Part shown: positions 42,301 to 51,435 of the stretch, piece by piece
Layout of the letters: the number at the start of each line of letters is the position of its first letter
How positions within the stretch are numbered: the first letter of the stretch is position 1
Source of the DNA: VFJJ01 sp031362415
GTDB lineage: Bacteria > Actinomycetota > Acidimicrobiia > IMCC26256 > VFJJ01
Direction: 5' to 3'
DNA length: 64,000 nt
NCBI GenBank assembly: GCA_031362415.1
Contig: JANLSK010000078.1
Span: forward strand, 1-64,000
Position numbers and translations under genes: made by a program
The notes under the pieces: model-generated
What the model was told of the DNA's origin: nothing
The model's database searches: none
Seen by the model: the letters and a program-made list of their open reading frames with translations, nothing else

Positions 42301-45041
42301 GCCTGGTCTCCCGCGAGCACGTTCAAGCTCTCCGATTCGGAGCCGAGATACGCGGCTCGCACCGTCTCGTCGACCGAGACCTCGGCCGGCGTGCCCTCGA
42401 AGATCAGGCGGCCGAAGTCGAGCACGTAGATGTAGCTGCAGACGTTCATCACCAGCGCCATGTCGTGCTCGACGAGCAGGATGCCGCAACCGCGTCGGGC
42501 CACGACGTGCTGGAGGACCTCACCGAACCGGGCCGTCTCGAGCCGGTCGAGACCCGACGACGGTTCGTCGAGCAGGAGCAGGTCGAACGGTCCGGCGAGG
42601 CAACGGGCCAGCTCGACCAGACGCCGCTCGCCGGTCGAGAGCGAGCCGGCCTGGCTTTCGGCCAGCCGGGCGATCCCGCACAGCTCGAGCGCCGAGGCCG
42701 TCGACTCCAGCGTCGCTCGCCGCTCCGATGGCGCAGCGACGATCTGGTGCAGCACCCGGGCGCCGGCGGTTGCGCCTTCGTGGCCGAGGGCCACGTTGTC
42801 GAACACGGTCAACTCGTCGCACAACTCCATGCGCTGAAAGGTCCGCCCGAGGCCGAGCCGAGCCCGCATCGGCGCCGAGAGCGACGAGATGTCGGCCCCA
42901 TGGAACGAGACGCGGCCTTCGACATCGCGGTTGATGCCGCTGCAGGCGTTGAAGGTGGTGGTCTTGCCGGCGCCATTGGGTCCGATCAGCCCGGTGATGC
43001 GGCCGAGCGGAGCTGCCAGGCTCACCTGATTGACGGCCACGAGACCCCCGAAGCGCACCGACAGGTCGCTGACGGCCAGCCCGGCACCGTTCGACGCCAC
43101 CGATGTCACGGACCGAGCGGCCGGCGCAATCACCGAGTCCCGGGCTTCGCTGGTGCGGCTCTCCCGGTCTCGACGGCCGAAGCGGCCGAAGAACGCCTGG
43201 AGCTTCGGCGACATCGCCGGATGCCCACCTTGGAGCGCAACCATGATGGCGAACAGCCCGAAGAGCGCGTTCAAGACGTTGGGCGTGCGGGCACCATCGA
43301 AGTATCCGGGTATCACCGCGGTGACCCCGGCGAACACGGCGTACCAGGGCTCACGGAACGGGGCGAGCGCCAAGATGGCGATCAACACCAGCGACGTGAA
43401 CGGCTGGAACTGGGTGGTGGATCCGTCGACGACCGTCAACGACATGCCGAACATGACTCCGGCGATCGACGCCAGGAACGCCGAGATGCAGAACACGATG
43501 ATCTTGGTGACGTTGGTCGACAGACCCAGCGTCGAAATGGCGGTCTGGCTCCCCGACATCCCCCGCAGCAGGCGGCCCAGACGCGACGCAGAGATGAGCG
43601 AGATGAGCACCGCCGTCGCGACCAGCACGGCCAGCACGACGTAGTACCGGGCCTGGGGATCGGTGCTGCCAAAGGGCGTGGGGACCTTGCGCCCTCCGGC
43701 GAACGTGAAGAACATCCAGCTCTGCGGGAAGAACAGACGGGTGACGAGGATGCCGAACCCGAACGTGGCCAACGCCAGATACACGCCATGGAGCCGAATC
43801 GCCGGGAGTGCGATGATCGCCCCGACGGGCACGGCGACCAGGCCGGCCAGGATGAGCGCCGGCAACCATGGGATACCTGCGCCGATCGTGAACTGCGAGA
43901 AGGCCGTCGCACCGATGGCAGCGAACGTGGCGTGGCACAACGAGACCTGGCCACTCGTCTTGACGAGCAGCCCGAGCGAGAGCATCAGGATCGCCTGACA
44001 CAGCCCGAACGTATAGAACGACAATTTGGTCCCGACGACGTGCGGGACGATGGCCAAGACGGCAAGCACCACCACACCGACGCCGAGCCGCAGCTCGATC
44101 GGCCCCGTCCAGGGCAAGGCGGGACGGACCTCGGAGTCGGCCCTGGGAGCCAAGCGGTGCTTGGGGATCACGAGCAACACCACGAACAGCACGAGGAACG
44201 GTGAGGCGTCGGGCAGGCCGTCGAGCGTGGCCCAACCCTGGTCGTTGACCACGTAACCGATCACGTCCTGGGCGACGCCGATGCCGAGGCCGCCGACGAA
44301 CGTGATGACGATGCTCGTGAAACCGCCGAGTGCCGCGGCTCCAAAGGCATAGGTGGCCAGGAACACGAGGGTGTAGGGCTGCAGGTTGGCGTAGGGCAGG
44401 ATCAGCACCCCCGACAGCGCCGCGAACGTGGCCCCGATCATCCAGGCGATGCGGCGAACCTTGATGGGGTTGGTGCCTTCGAGATCGAGGAGGTCGGGGT
44501 CGTCGACGGCGGCGCGCATCGTGAGACCGAGCCTGGTGAAGCGGAAGACGAGATACAGCGCAGCCACGGCGACGATGGCGATGGCCGCGGTCACGAGCTG
44601 GTCGCCGAAGATGTTGACGTCGAAGACGTTCCACTTGTACCGCTTGCGATTGCTGAACGGCACGAACCGCTCGACCTGCAAGCCGTTGGTGGAAGCGGGA
44701 TACGCCAGCAGGCACAGGGCGGGCACGAGCACCGTCAGCCCGATCGTGCCCACGATCTTCATCGACGTGCGCTGACGAGAAAGGTTGCGGGCGACGAGCT
44801 CCAGCACCAGGCCCAGGAGCGGACCGGCGACGACGACCGCGAGGACGAAGGCCACCTTCCAGTCCCACGCGAGCGTCACCCGGATCCAGTAGAAGATCAG
44901 GCAGGCCCCGGTGAGGATGGCACCGTGGCCGAAGTTGAAGATGCCCGACGTTTTGAACGTGAGGACCAGACCCGTCCCGGCGAGCCCGTAGATCGTCCCG
45001 GTGACCAGGCCCGTGATGACGAAGGGAAGGATGTCTCTCAC
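42297..45041 (-). CDS. Triple fusion LivH-LivM-LivG
   Basis: GTG 45041 (VRDILPFVITGLVTGTIYGL) with GGAG upstream. 914 residues: LivH-type permease (~1-300; TFKTSGIFNFGHGAI, FGAAALGGFTSIVITFVGG), LivM-type permease (~330-625; GLLVKTSGQVSLCHATFAAI, GTGL-free loop, PFREPWYAVFAGVTAVIPGY), then a LivG-type ATPase (~675-914) with Walker A GPNGAGKT at ~686, LSTGERRLVELARCLA as signature (T for the usual Y/G) and LLLLDEPSSGLDRLE. Both permeases and one ATPase are in one chain, so with LivF only three polypeptides make the whole importer. This goes one step beyond the LivM-LivG fusion at 7977. Confidence 0.93.
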   Translation of the reverse strand: MRDILPFVITGLVTGTIYGLAGTGLVLTFKTSGIFNFGHGAILTGACLIFYWIRVTLAWDWKVAFVLAVVVAGPLLGLVLELVARNLSRQRTSMKIVGTIGLTVLVPALCLLAYPASTNGLQVERFVPFSNRKRYKWNVFDVNIFGDQLVTAAIAIVAVAALYLVFRFTRLGLTMRAAVDDPDLLDLEGTNPIKVRRIAWMIGATFAALSGVLILPYANLQPYTLVFLATYAFGAAALGGFTSIVITFVGGLGIGVAQDVIGYVVNDQGWATLDGLPDASPFLVLFVVLLVIPKHRLAPRADSEVRPALPWTGPIELRLGVGVVVLAVLAIVPHVVGTKLSFYTFGLCQAILMLSLGLLVKTSGQVSLCHATFAAIGATAFSQFTIGAGIPWLPALILAGLVAVPVGAIIALPAIRLHGVYLALATFGFGILVTRLFFPQSWMFFTFAGGRKVPTPFGSTDPQARYYVVLAVLVATAVLISLISASRLGRLLRGMSGSQTAISTLGLSTNVTKIIVFCISAFLASIAGVMFGMSLTVVDGSTTQFQPFTSLVLIAILALAPFREPWYAVFAGVTAVIPGYFDGARTPNVLNALFGLFAIMVALQGGHPAMSPKLQAFFGRFGRRDRESRTSEARDSVIAPAARSVTSVASNGAGLAVSDLSVRFGGLVAVNQVSLAAPLGRITGLIGPNGAGKTTTFNACSGINRDVEGRVSFHGADISSLSAPMRARLGLGRTFQRMELCDELTVFDNVALGHEGATAGARVLHQIVAAPSERRATLESTASALELCGIARLAESQAGSLSTGERRLVELARCLAGPFDLLLLDEPSSGLDRLETARFGEVLQHVVARRGCGILLVEHDMALVMNVCSYIYVLDFGRLIFEGTPAEVSVDETVRAAYLGSESESLNVLAGDQA

Positions 45042-45090
45042 GCGTGCTCCGGGCCTCGGCACCACACCTGCGCGAACGGACGACGACGGC

Positions 45091-45124
45091 CGAGGGGAAG
45101 GCTTGAGCACAAGCCTTCCCCTCG
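45091..45124 (-). terminator. Perfect hairpin between binding-protein and permease genes
   Basis: CGAGGGGAAGGCTTG and CAAGCCTTCCCCTCG form a 15-bp perfect stem with a 4-nt loop, 34 nt after the binding-protein stop. No U tract follows on the minus strand, so partial termination or transcript stabilisation is likely, allowing more binding protein than permease. Compare the hairpin at 6965-7001. Confidence 0.7.
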
Positions 45125-45157
45125 ATCGTTCACGAGCTCAGACGAACGACCGCCCGA

Positions 45158-46546
45158 TCACGCTTCCGGCGGGTAGCACTGGTACTGCAAGCCGCCTACG
45201 AGGGCGGTGAACTCGCCACCCTCGAGCTTGTACGGCCAGAAGCACGGGCGATGCGATGCCCGCTGGCCTTCGGTGAAGGTGACCGGGGAGATCAGCCCGT
45301 CGAGGGTCTCGTCCTCGATGGTGTACATCGCGGCCAGGCTCTCGACCTTGGTGATCTCGTCATCGGCGGTGAGATCGGTGTTCGAGAGCGCCTTGGCCCA
45401 GAGCTGCATGACGCTCCAGGTGCCCGTGGCGTTGGGGTTCTGCCATCCCTCTTCGCTGACGCCGGCCGCTTCCACCACATCGCGGAACTCGACGACCGGC
45501 GCGTCGTCGACCCACCAGGGGAAGGCGTTGAGGCCACCGGCGAGGGTGATCCCATCGACCTTGATCAGGTCGCCGGAGACGGTGCCAGCCGACGCACCGA
45601 AGATGCCTTCGTAGCCCTGGTCGGCACAGTCGGCGAAGAGCCGCGCTCCCACCTCACCCGAGGTGCTGAGCTGGATGAAGTCGACGCCGTCCTGGATCCA
45701 GTTGATGCACTCGGCCGTGTAGTCGGGGGCCGACGCGCTGACCTTCGACAGACCGGCGTTGTCGATCCCGAGCGCCGTTGCCGTGGCATCGAAGACCGGG
45801 GCGGCCTGCGAGCACGAGTCGATCTCGGAACAGGCCGCGGTGGCGACCTTCGTCGCGCCGGCGGCGATGGCCCCGAGCACCTGCTCGTCGACGACGGCAC
45901 CGAACGTGGTGGTGATCGTGAACGCGTTGGGCAGGGCACAGCCGACGGGCGCGCCGGGCTCGGTGCTGCAGGCCAGCTTGAAGGCCTCGATGTTGCCGCC
46001 CCAGACCCCGGGGTTGTAACCGATGCCCACGATGGGAATGCCGGTCTGGCCCAGGCTTTCGGCGATGGCCGACTCGCTGCTCGACGACGCGAGATAGATC
46101 AGCTCGGGGTCGAGATCGACGATCTCGTCGACCGCAGCCTGGCTCACGGCTCCGTCGGCCTTGGTGTCGAAGACCTCGATCTCGACAGGGTGACCGTTGA
46201 GGCCCCCGTTGCCGTTCACGTGGTCGGCCCAGGCCTGGAGGATGTCGGGAGCGTAGGCCTGGGAGCCGGCAAGGGGGCCGGTGACATCGACGAGCGCGGC
46301 GACGACGAGTGGCGAACCCGTGGGTTCGGCCGGCGCCGGCTCGGTGGTCTCGACGGGCGTCGGAGCCGTGGTCTCGACGCTCGACGGGGCCGTCGTCGCG
46401 CCCGGCGCGGCAACGGTCGTCTCGGCCGGGACGGTGGTGTCGCTCGCGGTGTCATCGTCATCGCCACAGGCTGCGAGCAGCAGTGCGGCGGAGAGCCCCA
46501 CAACCCCGAGCACTCGGCGTCGTTGGTACAGGTCTTTGCTACGCAA
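45158..46546 (-). CDS. livK: Branched-chain amino acid-type ABC transporter substrate-binding lipoprotein (second system)
   Basis: TTG 46546 is the likely start (LRSKDLYQRRRVLGVVGLSA), with GGGGGG upstream; a longer frame begins far into the promoter. Signal peptide and lipobox ALLLAAC, then GDDDD and a Thr/Pro/Glu-rich linker. The fold is the LivK/ABC-type periplasmic binding protein (VVAALVDVTGPLAGSQ, DILQAWADHVNGNGGLNGHP, ELIYLASSSSESAIAESLGQ). It differs strongly from the 5664 protein, so the two transporters likely serve different substrates. The gene lies within a catabolic island, so import of the island's substrate is a fair inference. Confidence 0.88.
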   Translation of the reverse strand: MRSKDLYQRRRVLGVVGLSAALLLAACGDDDDTASDTTVPAETTVAAPGATTAPSSVETTAPTPVETTEPAPAEPTGSPLVVAALVDVTGPLAGSQAYAPDILQAWADHVNGNGGLNGHPVEIEVFDTKADGAVSQAAVDEIVDLDPELIYLASSSSESAIAESLGQTGIPIVGIGYNPGVWGGNIEAFKLACSTEPGAPVGCALPNAFTITTTFGAVVDEQVLGAIAAGATKVATAACSEIDSCSQAAPVFDATATALGIDNAGLSKVSASAPDYTAECINWIQDGVDFIQLSTSGEVGARLFADCADQGYEGIFGASAGTVSGDLIKVDGITLAGGLNAFPWWVDDAPVVEFRDVVEAAGVSEEGWQNPNATGTWSVMQLWAKALSNTDLTADDEITKVESLAAMYTIEDETLDGLISPVTFTEGQRASHRPCFWPYKLEGGEFTALVGGLQYQCYPPEA

Positions 46547-46626
46547 GGCAGCCCCCCGGGTGTGTGACCGTCGGCCGTCTGCCGACGGCCGGTGCGGCTC
46601 GTGTAGTCGCCCAAATATTGTACTCA

Positions 46627-46639
46627 TTGTCGGCGACAA
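46627..46639. promoter_or_regulatory. Perfect palindrome in livK/P450 divergent promoter
   Basis: TTGTCG-G-CGACAA lies in the 151-nt gap between the divergent binding-protein and P450 genes. A second, GC-rich hairpin (CCGTCGGCCG...) is at ~46568-46592 and a TACAAT hexamer on the minus strand overlaps 46617-46622. The palindrome is a good candidate operator controlling both directions, perhaps for the island's TetR or GntR regulator. Confidence 0.5.
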
Positions 46640-46697
46640 CGTGCAGGTCTGAGTATGGTCAACCGACGAACGGGCACGCCGACGCCGGGAGAACGCC

Positions 46698-47918
46698 ATG
46701 TCACTCGATGAGATGCAGGAGATGATGCGGCGGATCGTCGAGCTCAGCGGCCGGAGCTTCGGGACGCCCGAGCAGGTGGCCGCCCGGACGAGCGCCTGTC
46801 CGCAGGCCCTCTATGCCGATCTGCTTGCGGCCGGCCCCGCCCGCGACGTCGGCAACGGGTACTACTCGTTGCTGTCGATGGAGGACATCCACTACGTCAA
46901 TCGCCACCCTGGTGTCGAGCAGGGCTCGAAGTACCTGGGCAGCGATCGCCGGGCCATCCCCCTCGGCCTCGACGGTGAGCTCCACCGGACGTACCGCAGG
47001 CTGCTCGATCCGATCTTCACCGCCAAGGCCGTCGCTCCCCTCGCCGATTCCGTGCGCCGGTTGGCCCACGAGCTGATCGACGGGTTCATCGCCGATGGCC
47101 GGGCCGACGCCTACGCCGCCTGGTGCGAACCGCTCCCGTCCACCGTGTTCCTGTCGATCATGGGCCTGCCCATGGACGACCTGCACGACTTCATCCACTT
47201 CAAGACCCTCACGCTGTCGACGGGCGAAGGCGACATGAGCGCCGAAGAACGCACGAGGCTGCGGATGGAAGCGGTCACGTGGATTCACGGTTACTTCAAT
47301 CGCAACCTCGACGAGCGCGAGGCCGAACCAACCCAGCGCGACGACATCATCGGCATGCTGCTCTCGGCTGAGGTCGACGGGCACCGCCTCAGCCGCCAGG
47401 ACGTGCTCGACATCCTCGGGCTGTTCATGATCGCCGGCCTCGACACCGTCGCGTCGTCGCTGGCGTGCATCCTCAGCTATTTCGCCGGCCATCCCGAGCA
47501 CCGCAGCGCCGTGGTGAACGACCCCGCGCTCGTGCGAACGGCCGTCGAGGAGCTGCTGCGCTTCGAGTCGCCGGTGTCGGAGGGCTACCGCTTCGTCATC
47601 GACGACATCGTCCTGCCAAGCGGCATGGCCGTCGCCGCAGGGTCGACGCTGCACATCTCGTGGGCCGCAGCCAACCTCGACCCCGCGGCATTCGACGATC
47701 CGATGACCGTCGACCTGACCCGCAGCCCCAACCCGCACATAGCCTTCGCCAGCGGCTACCACCGTTGCCTCGGCTCGCACCTGGCCCGCCTGGAGCTCGT
47801 CACCGCCCTCGAGGTCTGGCATGAACGCATCCCCGACTACCGCCTCGATGGTGCCCGAGAGCTGACGTACTCCGTCAACCCCAGGGCCCCCCACACGTTG
47901 CCGCTCGCCTGGTCGTGA
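46698..47918 (+). CDS. Cytochrome P450
   Basis: ATG 46698 (MSLDEMQEMMRRIVELSGRS), 406 residues. I helix IAGLDTVASSLA with the D-T pair, K helix EELLRFESP, haem loop FASGYHRCLGSHLARLEL with the thiolate Cys. All catalytic elements are intact. It belongs to the large soluble actinobacterial P450 group; the substrate is unknown but, given the neighbours, a terpenoid-, steroid- or cyclic-acid-like compound is plausible. An APH-like kinase gene follows 10 nt later. Confidence 0.93.
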   Translation: MSLDEMQEMMRRIVELSGRSFGTPEQVAARTSACPQALYADLLAAGPARDVGNGYYSLLSMEDIHYVNRHPGVEQGSKYLGSDRRAIPLGLDGELHRTYRRLLDPIFTAKAVAPLADSVRRLAHELIDGFIADGRADAYAAWCEPLPSTVFLSIMGLPMDDLHDFIHFKTLTLSTGEGDMSAEERTRLRMEAVTWIHGYFNRNLDEREAEPTQRDDIIGMLLSAEVDGHRLSRQDVLDILGLFMIAGLDTVASSLACILSYFAGHPEHRSAVVNDPALVRTAVEELLRFESPVSEGYRFVIDDIVLPSGMAVAAGSTLHISWAAANLDPAAFDDPMTVDLTRSPNPHIAFASGYHRCLGSHLARLELVTALEVWHERIPDYRLDGARELTYSVNPRAPHTLPLAWS

Positions 47919-47928
47919 GGAGCGCGAT

Positions 47929-49038
47929 GTGACCTCACGAGCCGGGGACGCCGTGGCCCCTCTCAACGACATCGACGAGTTGACGGCCGAATGGATGACC
48001 AGGGCCCTCCAAGTGGAGCTCCCCGGTGTCGAGGTCACGAGCCTCCACCTCGGACCCGTGCGCCACGGTTCCGAATCCACGGTGCGCGTGCTGCTGGGGT
48101 TCAACCGCGCCGGGCACGAGGGCCGCCTGCCGGCGACCATGTACGTGAAGGGTCAGTGGACCTCGCGATCTCTCGTCGGGATCCTCGGCGAGACGACGCA
48201 CCACCACGAGGCCCGGTTCTATCAAGACGTTGCCCCGTTGCTGCCCGAGCTCAACGTTCCGAAGTGCTACTTCGCGTCGGTCGACACCGATCACCGAACG
48301 ACGATCGTCATGGAAGACCTGCTCGCCCGCAACGTCCTGCTCGGAGCCGCCGGCACCACCGTCACCCCAGCAGCCGCGTATGAGCTCGCCGAACAGCTCG
48401 CACGTCTGCATGCGTTGTGGTTCGACGCTCCTGAGCTCAGCAGCGTCGACTGGCTGTCTCAGAGTTCCGCACGCGACGTCGACGTGGAGCAGATGGCCGC
48501 CGAGGAGGCCGGGATCTTCGGCTCCTTCAAGGCGACCTGGTGGGAGCGCCGCACCCAGCTTCCGCATTGCGAGTTCCTGCCCGCCGAGCTGCGCGATCGT
48601 GATGTGGTGAAGCAAGCGTTGGCGAACAAGTACCTCTTGGAGGGCTCGCTTCCCCACTGCCTGGTTCACGGCGACCCACACCTCGGCAACATGTTCTTCG
48701 ATCTCGACGGCCGCCCGGGCCTCTACGACTGGTCACCCAGCGTCGGTCGGTGGGGTGACGACCTCAATTACGCGATCGTCGGCTCCCTCGGCGTCGACGT
48801 CCGACGCGAGCACGAGCAGCCGATCCTGCGTCACTACCTGGAGCATCTCGCGCTCCACGGCGGGCCGGTAATTCCATGGGACGAGGCATGGCTGGCTTGG
48901 CGACGTCAGACGATTCACGGCTTCATGTACATGCTGTGCAGCCCCCGTCAGCAGCCCGAGGAATTGATCGCCGTGCAGACCGTGCGCTTCGGCTGGGATG
49001 CCATCGACAATGACATGCTCGATGCACTCGGCGTCTGA
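47929..49038 (+). CDS. APH/EcKL-like phosphotransferase
   Basis: GTG 47929 with GAGGAGCG upstream; 369 residues. Kinase fold of the APH/ecdysteroid-kinase-like sort: YVKGQWTSRSLVGILGET, TTIVMEDLLARNV (hinge), CLVHGDPHLGNMFFDLDGR (catalytic loop) and LYDWSPSVGRWGDDLNYAI, where the metal Asp is in YDW. Proteins like this are common next to ACAD, CaiB and P450 genes in actinobacterial catabolic clusters; the phosphate acceptor is probably a hydroxyl of the substrate. It appears co-transcribed with the P450 gene. Confidence 0.85.
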   Translation: MTSRAGDAVAPLNDIDELTAEWMTRALQVELPGVEVTSLHLGPVRHGSESTVRVLLGFNRAGHEGRLPATMYVKGQWTSRSLVGILGETTHHHEARFYQDVAPLLPELNVPKCYFASVDTDHRTTIVMEDLLARNVLLGAAGTTVTPAAAYELAEQLARLHALWFDAPELSSVDWLSQSSARDVDVEQMAAEEAGIFGSFKATWWERRTQLPHCEFLPAELRDRDVVKQALANKYLLEGSLPHCLVHGDPHLGNMFFDLDGRPGLYDWSPSVGRWGDDLNYAIVGSLGVDVRREHEQPILRHYLEHLALHGGPVIPWDEAWLAWRRQTIHGFMYMLCSPRQQPEELIAVQTVRFGWDAIDNDMLDALGV

Positions 49039-49150
49039 CCCAGTCACTCGGTGCAGCCGTTGGCGATCCCCTACGTGCAGCGAGCGGCGCGCTTCCAGGC
49101 CAGGTAGATCCCGGTGGTGTTGACGGATGATGTTGATCCAGTCCGCCAAC

Positions 49151-50392
49151 TCAGTCGAACACGACGTTGATCGCCGGGGGTGTGCGCATCATCGCTCCTC
49201 GGAGCTGGGGTGGCGGCGAGGCGGGGTCGAGGCGCACGTTGGGGAGCAGGTCGAGGATGGCGTTCACGGCGCGGGTCATCTCGACCCGAGCCAATAACTG
49301 TCCGACACAGTTGTGGATGCCGCTCGAGAACCCGAAGTGGCGGCGCTTCTCGCGGAAAATGTCGAAGCGCTCAGGGTGCTCGTACATGGCCGGGTCGCGG
49401 TTGGCCGCTCCGTAAAGGAGGTCGATGAACGTCCCCGACGGGATGGGTACGCCCTCGACAACGGTGTCGGTGACGGTCTCGCGCATGCTGCCAACCACAG
49501 GGCCGTCCCAGCGCAGCGCTTCGTCGATGGCCTGGGGGATGAGCAAGCGGTCGGCCCGCACCGCCTCGAGCTGATCGGGGTTGCTCAACAAGCCCGTGAG
49601 CAGGACGGTCGTCGTGCGGAACGTGGTGTCGCCTCCGGCGTTGATGAGCTGACGCAGGAAGGAGATGACCACGTCGTCGGGCAGGCGCTCACCATCGGTC
49701 TCGGCCGTGGCCAGAACGCTCACCAAGTCGGTGCCGGGGTTGGCGCGACGCTCCTCGAGCATGCCCGCGAAGTACCGGCCGAGCTTTTCCGACGCCTCCA
49801 GTGCCATGTCCATCCGCACCGGGGAGAGGATCTGGGTGACCGTCAACCGGTAGAAGGTGGCGATGTCGCGAGCCGGCAGGCCGATCATCCGGTAGATAAC
49901 GGTGAACGGGTACGGACGGCAGAACTGCTCGACGAGCTCGGCCCGGCCCTCGTTGCGGAATGCGCCGACGAGCTCGTCGATCACCGGGTCGACGATGGCC
50001 GTCCCCCACTCGCGCACCACGTTGGGGCGGAACACACGTTGGAGGGTCTTGCGGTATCCCGTGTGCTCGGGTTGATCCATGACGCTGAGCGTGTGCCCGA
50101 ACGCGGCCCCCAGCGTCGTTTCAAACGCCTTGTTCGAGAAGACCTCGGGATGGTTCAGCACGTGGTCGACGGCCGCGAACGACAACACCATGTAGTGCGG
50201 CGCGTATGCGGTCGGCGGGCTCGGCGCCAGGCCCATGGCGTCGCGAAAGTCGCCGGCAACGACGCCGGCCCCCTCTCGCAGCTCGGCCAGTCTCGGGTAC
50301 GGGTCGGCCAGAGTCCCGAAGAACACCTCGTCGCCCAGGTGGGGATCCCACGTAGGATCCGACAGATCCTCGATCGGCTCGATCATGGTCAT
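49151..50392 (-). CDS. Cytochrome P450
   Basis: ATG 50392 (MTMIEPIEDLSDPTWDPHLG) has AAAGGAG seven bases upstream; GTG 50398 and longer frames are less likely. 413 residues: I helix NAGGDTTFRTTT, K helix DEALRWDGP, haem loop FSSGIHNCVGQLLARVEM with the Cys. PYRKTLQRVFRP-like region reads HTGYRKTLQRVFRPNVV. It differs from the other two P450s. Downstream of, and on the same strand as, two SDR genes and a GntR gene. Confidence 0.92.
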   Translation of the reverse strand: MTMIEPIEDLSDPTWDPHLGDEVFFGTLADPYPRLAELREGAGVVAGDFRDAMGLAPSPPTAYAPHYMVLSFAAVDHVLNHPEVFSNKAFETTLGAAFGHTLSVMDQPEHTGYRKTLQRVFRPNVVREWGTAIVDPVIDELVGAFRNEGRAELVEQFCRPYPFTVIYRMIGLPARDIATFYRLTVTQILSPVRMDMALEASEKLGRYFAGMLEERRANPGTDLVSVLATAETDGERLPDDVVISFLRQLINAGGDTTFRTTTVLLTGLLSNPDQLEAVRADRLLIPQAIDEALRWDGPVVGSMRETVTDTVVEGVPIPSGTFIDLLYGAANRDPAMYEHPERFDIFREKRRHFGFSSGIHNCVGQLLARVEMTRAVNAILDLLPNVRLDPASPPPQLRGAMMRTPPAINVVFD

Positions 50393-50531
50393 GGTCACGC
50401 TCCTTTGATGGTCGACAGGATGTGCATGCTCGACGGTCGCGGCCGGCCCGGGCGTGCCCGCTCCCTCGACGGTGGCCCGTCGGGGTCGGCGAGGAGCGTC
50501 CCAACGCGCCGGTCGGAGGAGGCTGGTGTCT

Positions 50532-51338
50532 TCACCCGGCATCCATCGCCCGCATCTCCGAGTAATAGGGCATGTGAGAGAGCACGCCACCGTCGACACA
50601 AATCACCTGCCCGGTGATGAACGTCGACTCGTCAGAAGCCAGGAACAGCACGGCGTTGGCGATATCGAGCGGCTGACCGAGGCGGGGCGTGAGGTGGTTG
50701 GCCAGCATCACGTCGAAGAGGGCCTCGGCATGACCCGACTCCAGGGTGGCCTCGGTCACGATGAGACCCGGCGCAATGGCGTTCACACGAACGCCCAGCT
50801 TGCCGAACTCCGTCGCCGCATACATCGTGATGGCGTTGATCGCGGCCTTCGACGCGGCGTAGGCGGGATGGCCGAGGTCACCCGCCAGCGACGCGCCCGA
50901 GCTCATGTTGATGATCGAGCCCCCGCCCCGGGCGATCATGTGGGGAACGGCCAGCTTCGTGGCCAGCATCGTGCCCCGGGTGTTGATGCGCATGGTCTCG
51001 TCCCACACCGACGGATCGGCGGCGGAGATGAGCCCGTCTCGGGTTGCGGCCAATGTGGTGGCCGCCGCGTTGTTGTGAACGATATCGAGGCCACCGAACG
51101 TCGCGACCGCCTGCTCGATGAGCGACGCGATGCTCGTCTCGTCGCCCAGGTCGAAAGCGATGGCGACGGCTTCGTGTCCCCTGCTGGCGATCAGTGCCGC
51201 CTGACGTTCGGCCCCCGCGGCGTCGATGTCGGCGACGACGACTCGCGCGCCTTCAGCGGCCAGGACCGCAGCAGTCGCGGCGCCGATACCCGACGCCGCC
51301 CCCGACACGATGGCCACCTTGCCTGCGACCCTGCCCAT
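50532..51338 (-). CDS. SDR-family NAD(P)-dependent oxidoreductase
   Basis: ATG 51338 (MGRVAGKVAIVSGAASGIGA); 268 residues. Motifs GAASGIG, HNNAAAT (in place of NNAG), INMSSGAS and YAASK are complete enough for activity; ADIDAAGA suggests NAD(H). C-terminal VICVDGGVLSH. It lies 97 nt after another SDR gene on the same strand and before the P450 gene, so it may oxidise the alcohol made by the P450. Confidence 0.9.
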   Translation of the reverse strand: MGRVAGKVAIVSGAASGIGAATAAVLAAEGARVVVADIDAAGAERQAALIASRGHEAVAIAFDLGDETSIASLIEQAVATFGGLDIVHNNAAATTLAATRDGLISAADPSVWDETMRINTRGTMLATKLAVPHMIARGGGSIINMSSGASLAGDLGHPAYAASKAAINAITMYAATEFGKLGVRVNAIAPGLIVTEATLESGHAEALFDVMLANHLTPRLGQPLDIANAVLFLASDESTFITGQVICVDGGVLSHMPYYSEMRAMDAG

Positions 51339-51435
51339 GCCGTGCCCCCGTTCTTGCACTCTCGTGCCTCGTACCGTCGTGCCTTCCGGCGGCTCGGACT
51401 TTTCGGTGGCGCGGAGTGGGCCGAGCCTCGTGAGA

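Noticed and set aside
42465..44204. 579-residue plus-strand open frame opposite LivHMG
   Set aside because: Composition is the complement of the coding strand; no fold or motif.
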